A stretch of 64,000 nt of DNA from Tenacibaculum tangerinum (lineage in GTDB: Bacteria; Bacteroidota; Bacteroidia; Flavobacteriales; Flavobacteriaceae), in contig NZ_CP122539.1 of the NCBI RefSeq assembly GCF_029853675.1, positions 2,809,001 to 2,873,000 of the forward strand. The letters are read 5' to 3'. Position 1 is the stretch's first letter. Each line of letters begins with the position of its first letter. Under the pieces are notes generated by a model. That model had not been told where the DNA came from. It saw nothing but the letters and a program-made list of their open reading frames with translations, and made no database searches. The position numbers and the translations under genes were made by a program. Positions 43,235-51,504 of this stretch are shown here, piece by piece.

Positions 43235-43861
43235 CTAGTGTAGTAAAGAAGAAAACACATACTGCATTTCAGCAGCAATTTGTAAACTACGTTCTAAGTA
43301 TTTTTCTTTTTCAGAAGAAGTTCCGTCGAACAATTTAGGATCTTCATACGTAACAGGAACTCTAGTGTCAGCGCCAGCTATAAAAGGACACCCTTCATCT
43401 GCTTGCGAGCACGTCATGATAGCACAAAACGCTGAGGTTGGATTAAAAGCATCATCATATTTTTTTGAAAAACCTATGATTGCAGGTAGATTTTCAGAGT
43501 ATTTTACGGCATAAATAGGATTGGGCTTCTTCGATAATTGCTGAATTTGAAATCCGTTTTCAATTAAAGTAGTTACAACGTTAGCATTCATAGCGGTAGC
43601 TTCTGTTCCACCGGAATAGGTGTTTACATGGGGTATTTTATAGTGATACGCCATAGTTTGTGCCCATACTTGTGATAAATGACTGCGCCTAGAATTGTGT
43701 GTACAAATAAAGTTTAAATGTATGGCTTGATTGTTCTTTAATTTATCTTGAATATAGTTTACCAGCGGTTGTAAAACCTTTTTTCGCGCTTCTGAAACAG
43801 CAGGCAAATTCGATACTGTCTGTGTTAGTTCAGAGAATAGGGGTGAGGTTCGTGTTTTCAT
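43235..43861 (-). CDS. arsC: Thioredoxin-coupled-type arsenate reductase (LMW-PTPase fold)
   Basis: 208 residues. A low-molecular-weight phosphatase P-loop CTHNSRR (Cys53 to Arg59) and a second cysteine pair in TCSQADEGC (Cys151, Cys158) match the three-cysteine relay of thioredoxin-linked ArsC; ADTRVPVTYEDPKLFDGT follows. It reduces arsenate to arsenite in the cytoplasm. It is the third gene after arsR and a DUF6428-like gene. The N-terminus is about 40 residues longer than the classic ArsC. No arsenite pump follows. Confidence 0.87.
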   Translation of the reverse strand: MKTRTSPLFSELTQTVSNLPAVSEARKKVLQPLVNYIQDKLKNNQAIHLNFICTHNSRRSHLSQVWAQTMAYHYKIPHVNTYSGGTEATAMNANVVTTLIENGFQIQQLSKKPNPIYAVKYSENLPAIIGFSKKYDDAFNPTSAFCAIMTCSQADEGCPFIAGADTRVPVTYEDPKLFDGTSSEKEKYLERSLQIAAEMQYVFSSLLH

Positions 43862-43862
43862 A

Positions 43863-44336
43863 TTAGCAGCATCCTGAGTTTGGTGTACAACAAGCTTCTG
43901 GTTGTTTTTGTAAATCTGATAAACGCACTCTGGGTTTTTCAGTAGGAATTCCGCAATTATCTTTGGCTAAACAATCCGTTTGTTTGGTTGTTAGTAAAAA
44001 GTTCGTGCCATCAAAATCCAATCCGTATTTGCCAATAGTACCTCCTTGATATTCTACTTCAATTTCTAAATCAGGAATGTTTAATACTTTTTCTGACAGC
44101 TCAATAATATGGATTAATTTTTCTGGATGTAAACGATGATCGTAGTCATTGGCATTCCATAATTGAAAGTTTACCACTTCTTCATTTCGAATAGTACCCC
44201 CACAATCAATAAAGTTTTTTGTAATTTTTCCTACTTCTGTTACGTGAAAATGATTCGGAACTAAACTTCCGTCAGGTAATTGAAAAGCGATGGTTTTTAA
44301 CGTACTTAAATGTTGTTTGATTTCTGATAGTTTCAT
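43863..44336 (-). CDS. DUF6428-like protein of the ars operon
   Basis: 157 residues, soluble, with the conserved FQLPDG...VPNHFHVTEVG opening and a C-terminal double cysteine end (CCTPNSGCC) able to bind As(III) or other soft metals. DUF6428 proteins recur beside arsC and arsR in Bacteroidota. Gap to arsC one base. Function in arsenic resistance is inferred from context. Confidence 0.8.
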   Translation of the reverse strand: MKLSEIKQHLSTLKTIAFQLPDGSLVPNHFHVTEVGKITKNFIDCGGTIRNEEVVNFQLWNANDYDHRLHPEKLIHIIELSEKVLNIPDLEIEVEYQGGTIGKYGLDFDGTNFLLTTKQTDCLAKDNCGIPTEKPRVRLSDLQKQPEACCTPNSGCC

Positions 44337-44350
44337 GGTTTTTGTTGTTT

Positions 44351-44366
44351 ATTGTAATATTGCGAT
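44351..44366. promoter_or_regulatory. Candidate ArsR operator 2
   Basis: ATTGTAATATTGCGAT, a near-palindrome centred on AATATT, in the gap between arsR and the DUF6428-like gene. It differs from operator 1 at two positions only, which argues for a real binding site. Confidence 0.65.
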
Positions 44367-44385
44367 TAATAGATTCAAATTTTTT

Positions 44386-44715
44386 TTAGCAACAGCTTTG
44401 ATTATTGCTGTCAAGATTTAAAAAAGAAGATAGCAAGGTTTTAATTTCTTTCCATTTCTCTGGATTGATGCAATAGCAAACACTGGTTCCTTCAATAGTC
44501 CCTTTAATCATATCCATCTTTTTTAATTCTTTTAAATGCTGTGAAATAGTGGGTTGTGCCAAACCGATTTCAGTTACCAAATCGCCGCACACGCAAGAAT
44601 TCAATTTAAACAGGTACTGCAAAATAGCAATACGTGCAGGATGCCCAAGTACTTTGGCAATACTAGCTAACTGATTTTGCTCTTCTGTAAATATTTCTGA
44701 TTTGGTAAGCCCCAT
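44386..44715 (-). CDS. arsR: ArsR family metalloregulator
   Basis: 109 residues from ATG 44715 (a start at 44736 would lie inside the operator). Winged helix with HPARIAILQYL, the metal-site motif CVCGDLV (two Cys in helix 3, like ELCVC-DL) and the recognition helix QPTISQHLKEL; the C-terminus ends in CC. It should repress this operon and release on As(III)/Sb(III). Confidence 0.93.
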   Translation of the reverse strand: MGLTKSEIFTEEQNQLASIAKVLGHPARIAILQYLFKLNSCVCGDLVTEIGLAQPTISQHLKELKKMDMIKGTIEGTSVCYCINPEKWKEIKTLLSSFLNLDSNNQSCC

Positions 44716-44729
44716 TAATTCATTATTAT

Positions 44730-44745
44730 ATTGCAATATTACGAT
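44730..44745. promoter_or_regulatory. Candidate ArsR operator 1
   Basis: ATTGCAATATTACGAT upstream of arsR, the close partner of 44351-44366. Together they fit a consensus of ATTGyAATATTrCGAT. Confidence 0.65.
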
Positions 44746-44794
44746 TAATAAATAAATGAAGCACTATTTTGTAGTACTTTTTTTATAAAAAATT

Positions 44795-46030
44795 TTAATA
44801 CCAGCGTTTTTTCTTCTTTTTAGAGGCTTCTGATTTTCTTCCTTTCTTGTGTTTACTAATGGTGTTGGGTTGCTTTTTAGGCTTCGGTTTGGCTAATGGA
44901 AACGGATGGTCTTCTATAATTTTTATAGAACGATTTATATATTCTTGAATAGCTTTAATGTACGAAGTTTCATCGGCGCTACACAACGAAAAGGCAATTC
45001 CAGATTTGCCTGCTCTACCGGTTCTACCAATTCTGTGTACATAGGTTTCAGGAATGTTGGGTAAGTCAACATTAATCACCGCATCTACTTTACTAACGTC
45101 GATACCACGAGCAGCCACATCGGTAGCAATTAAAATGTTGGCTTTATTGTTTTTAAAGTCCTCGATAGCCTGATTGCGTAAGTTTTGCGATTTGTCGCCA
45201 TGTACACTGGTTACTTTGTAGCCATTTTTTTGCAATGTTTTTTCGAGTTTATCAACTCCAAATTTGGTACGACGAAAGATAATAATACGACCTTTTATGG
45301 TATTGCGTAGCAGGTGCAAACACAAATCGACCTTATGTTTTTTAGGAGTGTAATATAGTAATTGGCCTATGTTTGTTGCGGTAGTTTCCGCAGGTGAAAT
45401 ATCGACCTTTTCAGGATTGCGTAGCATCGATTTAGCTAGGTCACTCACTTTTTCTGGCATCGTTGCCGAAAACAATAGGGTTTGTTTTTTGCGCGGACAT
45501 AGTTCTTCAATCTTTTGCACATCCTCAATAAACCCCATATCGAGCATTAAATCGGCTTCATCGAGTACCAATGTTTTTAGCTGACGGATATCAATACTTC
45601 CTTGTTGGTGTAAGTCGATAAAACGACCTGGGGTAGCGATTAAAATATCCACGCCTTTTTCTAACACGTCTTTTTGCGGTTGTGTAGCTACACCACCATA
45701 AATAACCGTGGTTCTTAGGTTAGTGTATTTGCTGTATGCTTTAAAATTTTCTTGAATTTGAATTGCCAATTCGCGAGTAGGGCTTACAACCAGTGCTTTT
45801 ATTTTTTTTGCTCTTTTCTCAACATCTTCTTCTTTAGAAAGCTCTTGAATGATAGGCAGGGCAAATGCAGCGGTTTTACCTGTACCTGTTTGCGCAGCTA
45901 CAATTACATCTTTTTTGTCGAGTACCAAAGGAATTACTTTTTGTTGTACTAAGGTGGGCGTATGGTGTCTTTCTTCGGAAAGTGCTTTTACGATAGATTT
46001 GCTAAGTTGTAGGTCTGAAAACTGCATCAA
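44795..46030 (-). CDS. rhlE: DEAD-box RNA helicase, RhlE type
   Basis: 411 residues. Q motif (TPTLVQQKVIPLVL), Walker A AQTGTGKT (about 46-53), LDEADLMLDMGF (DEAD), SAT, and motif VI HRIGRTGRAG. The basic C-terminus (KKKKKRWY) fits RNA binding. It unwinds RNA in the cytoplasm; ribosome assembly or cold response are typical roles. Confidence 0.93.
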   Translation of the reverse strand: MMQFSDLQLSKSIVKALSEERHHTPTLVQQKVIPLVLDKKDVIVAAQTGTGKTAAFALPIIQELSKEEDVEKRAKKIKALVVSPTRELAIQIQENFKAYSKYTNLRTTVIYGGVATQPQKDVLEKGVDILIATPGRFIDLHQQGSIDIRQLKTLVLDEADLMLDMGFIEDVQKIEELCPRKKQTLLFSATMPEKVSDLAKSMLRNPEKVDISPAETTATNIGQLLYYTPKKHKVDLCLHLLRNTIKGRIIIFRRTKFGVDKLEKTLQKNGYKVTSVHGDKSQNLRNQAIEDFKNNKANILIATDVAARGIDVSKVDAVINVDLPNIPETYVHRIGRTGRAGKSGIAFSLCSADETSYIKAIQEYINRSIKIIEDHPFPLAKPKPKKQPNTISKHKKGRKSEASKKKKKRWY

Positions 46031-46075
46031 ATTATTTTTGACAAAGGTAAGTTAAAAGGAATCATATTATAAGGT

Positions 46076-47197
46076 TTACCAATAAGTTAAAATATATCCT
46101 AACAGCGCACCTCCGATAACGATAAAAGCACTGTTTAATTTTTTTAAATAGAAAACGGCTACTAGGCTTATAAACGCAATAACAATAGTACGCCAATCAG
46201 TTACGGTATCTTTTGCCATTTCAATACATACAGCAATTATCAAGGCAACGGCAGCTACATTTACCGCATCTAAAATAGCGCCTATAAGCTTCGATTTTCT
46301 CATTTTAGGAATCAACGGATTTAAAACTAAAACAAAAAAGAAAGATGGTAAAAATATTCCGACCGTCGCTGCAAGTGCACCAGTTATTCCATTCATTTGC
46401 CAGCCAATAAAGGTAGCGGTAGATAAAACAGGACCTGGCGTTATTTGTCCTACAGCAACCGCATCTATTAGCACCTGTCTTGAAAGCCATCCGTTAGCCA
46501 CCAATTCTGCATCTAAAAAGGCAAATAACACATAACCGCTTCCATATAAAATGGCACCAACTTTTAAAAAGGTCAATAAAATTTTCAGATTGTTGGTTTG
46601 AAGCGCTTCACCAGCTTGAAATACAAAAAACGGAAGTACACTAGTTAGATTATTACGGTTTTGGTTGAAAAAATAGTGCAATGCACCAAGTAAACCACAG
46701 CCAAACAAAGCGGCTATTTCGTTCACGCCTATAAGGCAGGCAACTAAGGTAACTAAGCCTAAAATAGCTAGAGATGTATTTTTTACTGCTTTTTTACCTA
46801 GTCGATAAGCAGCCATAACAATAATTGCGATTACTGCGGGTTTTATTCCGTAAATAAAAGGCTCAACTTTAGGAAGCTGACCATACTCTTGGTATAACCA
46901 CGCTACTATTAAAGTAATTATTACGGCAGGAAAAATAAAACAACATCCGGCTACAATTAAGCCTTTCCAACCAGCTCTTTCATGTCCACAATGCATGGTC
47001 ATTTCCGTAGAGTTGGGTCCTGGTATTAAATTAGTAGCTCCCATTAAATCTAGAAAATGTTGCTGAGTCATCCATTTTCTTTTTTTAACAACCTCATCTT
47101 CCATCATGGCAATATGTGCTGCAGGTCCACCAAAAGCGATACAACCTAGTTTGAAAAATAATTTGGCGACTTCTTTAAGTTGAGTTTTTTGTGACAT
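46076..47197 (-). CDS. chrA: ChrA-like chromate transporter
   Basis: 373 residues, bidomain form: two CHR units, the first with GCIAFGGPAAHIAMMEDEVV and ATNLIPGPNSTEM, the second with GQITPGPVLSTATFIGW. Ten to twelve helices. Family members export chromate, driven by the proton gradient. Also called for many uncharacterised anion roles, so the substrate is not certain. Confidence 0.9.
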   Translation of the reverse strand: MSQKTQLKEVAKLFFKLGCIAFGGPAAHIAMMEDEVVKKRKWMTQQHFLDLMGATNLIPGPNSTEMTMHCGHERAGWKGLIVAGCCFIFPAVIITLIVAWLYQEYGQLPKVEPFIYGIKPAVIAIIVMAAYRLGKKAVKNTSLAILGLVTLVACLIGVNEIAALFGCGLLGALHYFFNQNRNNLTSVLPFFVFQAGEALQTNNLKILLTFLKVGAILYGSGYVLFAFLDAELVANGWLSRQVLIDAVAVGQITPGPVLSTATFIGWQMNGITGALAATVGIFLPSFFFVLVLNPLIPKMRKSKLIGAILDAVNVAAVALIIAVCIEMAKDTVTDWRTIVIAFISLVAVFYLKKLNSAFIVIGGALLGYILTYW

Positions 47198-47301
47198 TTT
47201 TACGTGTTAGAAAAATAGACTTTAAGTAGTTTTTGAATGTAAATTTAAATAAAAGTATACTGATTAAAGCTTTTTTACACTTTTTTGACAATTGATTGAC
47301 A

Positions 47302-47329
47302 TTGTTAACAGCAGGTTCTAATAGTTTTG
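47302..47329 (+). promoter_or_regulatory. Promoter of the YceI-like gene
   Basis: TTG at 47302-47304, 17 bases, TAGTTTTG at 47322-47329. Good match to the phylum -33/-7 pattern, 25 bases before the start. Confidence 0.6.
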
Positions 47330-47354
47330 ATAAAAACTTTAAAATACGAATATT

Positions 47355-47990
47355 ATGAACACCATGAAAAATAGAATTTTGTTAGTTGTGGCCTTATTAA
47401 CTGTACTTTTAATTAGCGGTTTTGCTACTAGTGCTTCAACAGCTACGACAAAAGAAAAAAAGGAGGAAACCAAAGCTGTAGAAAATCAGACGATCAATAT
47501 GTTTGTAACACACGGACATTGCAGTACGCCGTTTGGAGGAAAAGTAACCGATTTAGAAGTAGCTATTCCTGTAAGGATGGATGCTGGAAATCCGTTAGAA
47601 GGCATGCGTATTTCCTTTGCCGTAGACCCAAACTCATTCAGAGCATGTAGAGGTGATGAGGCTGATTTAACGGCAAGAATCAAAACCAAAGGAGTATTTA
47701 TTGGTGATGGCAACGAAAACATAACCTTTAGAACCACCAATGTTTTTGTGATGGGAGTAGATTGGTATCAAATCAATGGTATGTTATCGATTAAAGGAGT
47801 TGAAAAAGAAGTGAAGTTATTTGCCACTGGAATTCGAAATGCTTACGAGAGTATGTCTACTGAACTGGTATTACAAGGGCAAGTAAACTTATTCGATTGG
47901 GGTATTGATTATGACAAACTGGTAAACGGAAAATCGTTAGATGTTCCTACCAAATGGTTGTATTTAAACATGAAGGTTGAGTTAGGGTAA
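47355..47990 (+). CDS. YceI-like periplasmic protein
   Basis: 211 residues: signal peptide ending near GFATS, a lysine/glutamate-rich linker, then a lipocalin-like YceI fold with GMRISFAVDPNSFRACRG and the repeated strand pattern ITFRTTNVFV...YQINGMLSIKGVEKEV. YceI proteins bind isoprenoid chains in a barrel cavity. Ends at a strong terminator. Confidence 0.8.
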   Translation: MNTMKNRILLVVALLTVLLISGFATSASTATTKEKKEETKAVENQTINMFVTHGHCSTPFGGKVTDLEVAIPVRMDAGNPLEGMRISFAVDPNSFRACRGDEADLTARIKTKGVFIGDGNENITFRTTNVFVMGVDWYQINGMLSIKGVEKEVKLFATGIRNAYESMSTELVLQGQVNLFDWGIDYDKLVNGKSLDVPTKWLYLNMKVELG

Positions 47991-48002
47991 TTGAATATAA
48001 AA

Positions 48003-48034
48003 GCCCAAAAATAGTATCTATTTTTGGGTTTTTC
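48003..48034 (+). terminator. Terminator of the YceI-like gene
   Basis: CCCAAAAATAG (48004-48014) pairs with CTATTTTTGGG (48018-48028), followed by T-rich bases. Confidence 0.88.
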
Positions 48035-48076
48035 GTTAATCTTTCTTATTTGTTATTTTGAAATTGGAAAGAAGAT

Positions 48077-48754
48077 TTACGATAAATGAAATTCAGATGA
48101 GTCTAAAGTTTGCCAGTTATCTTGATTTATATCAACTAATCTCAATTTTTCCTGGATAAAAGAATTTTTCCAGTCATTTTTGCTTTTTAAGATTGTTTTC
48201 CAATAAGCAGGATAATTTTGTCTCAATATAATGCTAGTGAATGCCTTTGGGGTAAGAATTTTATTTAGCCCTATTCTTACTTGATTTTTATGACCAATGT
48301 GTAAATGAGAAACTGGATGTAGCCCTTGATAATAAGATTTCTCATCAAAGTCATATCTTACCATTAACGGATTTTCTTTTCTCTCACACTGATGTAAGTA
48401 TACCTCATAATAGTCAATGAAGGTTTTATTTTCATAAGTAATCTCAATATCATTATCTACTAAATATTCCTTGTAAGATAAACATTCAAAAGGACATTCA
48501 TAAAAGGTAAAACTAATATGTCTTTTATCAGCATTCAATTTAAAATTTAAAATTGAATTATCTGTTAGCATAAAGCTGTAAATATTATCAGCAATTAAAG
48601 ATTTCCAATTATCTATATAACTTTTCTTTCTATATATAGAAGGATCAAAATCATCGTTGGGGTAAAAATTTCTTTCTTCAAAAAAATCAATTTTTCTGAA
48701 TAATTTTTCGATATCGTTAAGCTCTGCTTCAAATTTTCCTTGTGCAAACGACAT
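48077..48754 (-). CDS. DUF2290-like partner of the UvrD-type helicase
   Basis: 225 residues, soluble, no signal. The recognisable block is HPVSHLHIGHKNQVRIGLNK followed by an ILRQNYPAYWKTIL-like segment; I associate the HLHIG and (I/L)LR-x-x-YP pattern with DUF2290, though I cannot run the profile. It starts 3 bases after the helicase stop, so the two are one operon. Helicase-DUF2290 pairs are listed among predicted phage-defence systems; the role of DUF2290 (effector or adaptor) is not known to me. Confidence 0.68.
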   Translation of the reverse strand: MSFAQGKFEAELNDIEKLFRKIDFFEERNFYPNDDFDPSIYRKKSYIDNWKSLIADNIYSFMLTDNSILNFKLNADKRHISFTFYECPFECLSYKEYLVDNDIEITYENKTFIDYYEVYLHQCERKENPLMVRYDFDEKSYYQGLHPVSHLHIGHKNQVRIGLNKILTPKAFTSIILRQNYPAYWKTILKSKNDWKNSFIQEKLRLVDINQDNWQTLDSSEFHLS

Positions 48755-48757
48755 CTC

Positions 48758-50833
48758 TTACTTATTATTTTTATTAACCTCTCTTTGTTCTAAAAATTGT
48801 TTTATTTCTTCGGGAGACATTTCAGATAATAAATCATCTAGCATTTTAGCTTGTTTACTTTTTCGGGTTGCCTTGGCTTCTATGTCTCTCTTCATTATAC
48901 TCAGAGCTTTTTGGCTAGGATAGATGAATTCTATGTTAGGTAGTTTATCTAAAGCTATATTTAACTCTTTTGTCCAGTTTTCTGCAGCTTTCCCAACACC
49001 GCTAAGTGATAACCATCCCTTTGTTCTAGTCATTGCTGTAAACATAAGGTTTCTTTCACGAATAGAGGGTTTTAGGGAGTACAAAGAATCAATACCTACT
49101 ACATGAACTGAATAAGCTTCATTCCCTTTTGCTTTATGAATTGTGCTTAGTGTTACATGGTTTGGAATAGCAAAATCTTTAATACTGAATTTGTCAGCAT
49201 GAATGTTATTGGATTTTATTTTTTCTGCTGCAAGTAATTGCTGAATATTATTGAGATATGATTTTGCATTTCTATCATCTACTACTATCACCAAAATATC
49301 GTCTGGTAATAAACCTTTATTTAAATCATCTTTAATATTATTGACACATTCTGTTAATTCTGATGGAAAATCTTCATAGTAATTAAATTTAACTATTTCT
49401 TCTTTTGTAAAATATTTTGAAATGGTTTCTAAAGAATTCTCTTTAGGGCGTTTAATAATTATTTTTTGACCTTCTTTAAATTCACCTTGAATTAGCTTAT
49501 ACCCTATATCGTTCCAATAGTCTTTTTCATCAAGCATTTGCACAATATCTCCATATATACCAAAACCAACTGAATGAGCAGTAACTAAGACTTCTCTGGG
49601 GTTTCTGTAACATTTATAAAGAATTATATCTTCTTCAAGCCCTTTATATTCAGTTCCTTCAAGAACTGTTTCTATACCAGGTGTTTTTACCTGAAAAATT
49701 GTTTGTAACTCATCATATGCCCATACTATTCTACCTTCATTACAGATTCTTAAACATAATTTAATAAAGGACTCTGGAAAATCTTGACCTTCATCAATAA
49801 ACATATAATCATAAACTTTTTCTAATTGTTCTAATTTTAATAAAGTCTTACATGCATAATCAAAAGGATGTGAGGGGTCTTGAGCAGCAGCTTTTGAAAA
49901 AGAGAAGAAAGGAACTTGATTCTTTTCACAAGTTTCATAATAAATCCCAGTATTTGTAGCATTACCCCAAGCATGTACAATTTTTAATTTACTCCAATCA
50001 GGATCCTTATCATCATACTGTCTATAAAATCTAGTTATTAATCTCTGAATATGCTGGTATAAACTTTTTGTATAAAAAGTGTAAACAATATTGGCATCTG
50101 GTTTTCTTAAATGAGTGATGGCTGCTTTTAAAGCTAAAACTACAGTTTTTCCAGAACCAGCTAATCCGCGAATTCTTTCAGGTCCAATGATCTCATTCAT
50201 GAAAGCTTTTTTTTGAAATTCATCAAAAGTGTTTATTTCTTTCTCTATTTCTGTAGCGGTTAAGCCTTTGATTTTATTTTCTGTAAGATTAGGTCTTTCT
50301 TTAGGTTTTAGAAGCCCATTTGCTCCTTCAATAGTTGCAATTAATTCTATATATTCTTGATTATCAATAAAATAATGGTTTAGGTCTTCAAGAAAAGTTT
50401 CAAGACTTGTGAAATTCGATATACAATGTAAATCTTCTAATTGACTATCTTCGATTAGGTTGGTGTTGAAAATAAAGGAGGTGATAGGGAAAAGAAGTTC
50501 AGTTTTAGATTTTCTTAAATTTCGGTTTCTTAATAATCGACTAAAAATTACAGAATGTAGTTGTTCTATTTCTTGGATTAAAAATTCTCCATCAACACTA
50601 TTTATGGTATCTTTCGAATCATCGAATGATACTAAGATTATTCCGTGACTTTTGGAAATTATTAGCAGTTGTGATATTAGTATATCACCGTCAAAATCCT
50701 TAAATATTGGAAAATCATAATATAAACTTGACTCGACAAACTCAAGTTTACTTTCATTCGATTTGATATGATTTATAAATGATAAAGCTTGTGGATTAGA
50801 GCTATATGATTTTTCTCTTGAGTTTATTTTCAT
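48758..50833 (-). CDS. UvrD/Rep-like superfamily I helicase, probable defence helicase
   Basis: 691 residues. Walker A GLAGSGKT (about 222-229), Walker B with DEGQD (about 345-350, FIDEGQDFPESF), LSTIHKAKGNEAYSV (motif V region) and RNLMFTAMTRTKGWLSL (motif VI). The first 215 residues form a separate domain of unknown type, with a FKDFDGDILISQLLIISKSHG stretch that slightly recalls nuclease-like folds without catalytic residues I can point to. The gene is AT-rich with long A/T runs. Paired with a DUF2290-like gene. Housekeeping UvrD would be longer and lack the partner. Confidence 0.85.
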   Translation of the reverse strand: MKINSREKSYSSNPQALSFINHIKSNESKLEFVESSLYYDFPIFKDFDGDILISQLLIISKSHGIILVSFDDSKDTINSVDGEFLIQEIEQLHSVIFSRLLRNRNLRKSKTELLFPITSFIFNTNLIEDSQLEDLHCISNFTSLETFLEDLNHYFIDNQEYIELIATIEGANGLLKPKERPNLTENKIKGLTATEIEKEINTFDEFQKKAFMNEIIGPERIRGLAGSGKTVVLALKAAITHLRKPDANIVYTFYTKSLYQHIQRLITRFYRQYDDKDPDWSKLKIVHAWGNATNTGIYYETCEKNQVPFFSFSKAAAQDPSHPFDYACKTLLKLEQLEKVYDYMFIDEGQDFPESFIKLCLRICNEGRIVWAYDELQTIFQVKTPGIETVLEGTEYKGLEEDIILYKCYRNPREVLVTAHSVGFGIYGDIVQMLDEKDYWNDIGYKLIQGEFKEGQKIIIKRPKENSLETISKYFTKEEIVKFNYYEDFPSELTECVNNIKDDLNKGLLPDDILVIVVDDRNAKSYLNNIQQLLAAEKIKSNNIHADKFSIKDFAIPNHVTLSTIHKAKGNEAYSVHVVGIDSLYSLKPSIRERNLMFTAMTRTKGWLSLSGVGKAAENWTKELNIALDKLPNIEFIYPSQKALSIMKRDIEAKATRKSKQAKMLDDLLSEMSPEEIKQFLEQREVNKNNK

Positions 50834-50884
50834 ACTATTGGCAAATTTTTCGGTTTATTTTATATTACACATAACTTCTTTCTA

Positions 50885-50892
50885 CAAATATA
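50885..50892 (-). promoter_or_regulatory. -7 box of the helicase operon
   Basis: TATATTTG on the minus strand, 52 bases before the helicase start. Confidence 0.5.
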
Positions 50893-51068
50893 AATCAGTT
50901 TTAATAATTTATATTTAACGGTAACCAAGTTAGTTTAAATGAAGTAAATAATCAATCTAAAAAATAAACTGTTCAAAAAGTCTGGTAATCACTTCTTAAA
51001 ACTATATGTGCTTGTACTGTTTTTCTTTTTTAATTATTTAAGTTTATCCCGTAGTTATTAACCAATAA

Positions 51069-51117
51069 AAAAACAACCTTACTTAGGCTACGCTCAGCAA
51101 CCAAAAAGGTTGTTTTT
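51069..51117. terminator. Terminator-like hairpin in the gene-poor region
   Basis: AAAAACAACCTT pairs perfectly with AAGGTTGTTTTT around a 25-base loop. No intact gene ends here, so it may be the remnant of a lost gene's terminator. Confidence 0.6.
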
Positions 51118-51135
51118 AGTTCATGTCAGTATTCT

Positions 51136-51167
51136 AGAAAGACCTTTCGACTTCGCTAAAGGTGGTA
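51136..51167. repeat. Dispersed intergenic repeat fragment
   Basis: Shares AGAAAGACCTTTCG with 39427-39440, and both continue with AAGG or AAAGG followed by GTG. Confidence 0.55.
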
Positions 51168-51426
51168 GTTCAGAATTAATTTCTTATCCTAGAGAAAGGG
51201 TAGCGGTAATCTACAGGACAAACAAAAATTTCTTTGATTAAACGAGGCGATACCCATTTAATTGAATTAGAAAACTACACACATTTTAAAACATCATTCA
51301 ACAAAACCAAATCTAAATATTGACACCTTGCAAAGAATTGAATAATCCTTAAACTGAAATCTCATTAATTATTACAACACTAAAATAAATTAGCTTTTAC
51401 AGCGTTTTATTTTGCCTTGAATCAAA

Positions 51427-51457
51427 AAAACCAGCAACTATTTACGCTACTGGTTTT
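51427..51457 (-). terminator. Possible terminator of ssb
   Basis: AAACCAG pairs with CTGGTTT around a 15-base loop, about 50 bases downstream of the ssb stop on the minus strand. Confidence 0.45.
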
Positions 51458-51504
51458 AATTTTTCTTTTTCAATTTCTTTTCAATGGTAATTGCAATTCT
51501 CCCA

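Larger units (their letters stand above)
50834..51504. other. Gene-poor region with repeat and ORF fragments
   Basis: About 670 bases. It contains a candidate promoter (50885-50892), a terminator-like hairpin (51069-51117), the repeat fragment at 51136-51167 and a short open stretch at 51210-51323 that ends in a stop and may be a relic of a gene. No intact gene. It looks like the scar of an insertion or deletion at the edge of the helicase module. Confidence 0.55.

Noticed and set aside
46076..47197. ChrA-like transporter as the missing arsenite exporter of the ars operon
   Set aside because: The CHR-family motifs are those of chromate transporters, and the gene is separated from the operon by rhlE with no shared operator.
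51210..51323. Possible small gene (37 codons, ends in a stop)
   Set aside because: No start codon with a ribosome site and no recognisable motif; kept only as a possible gene relic.
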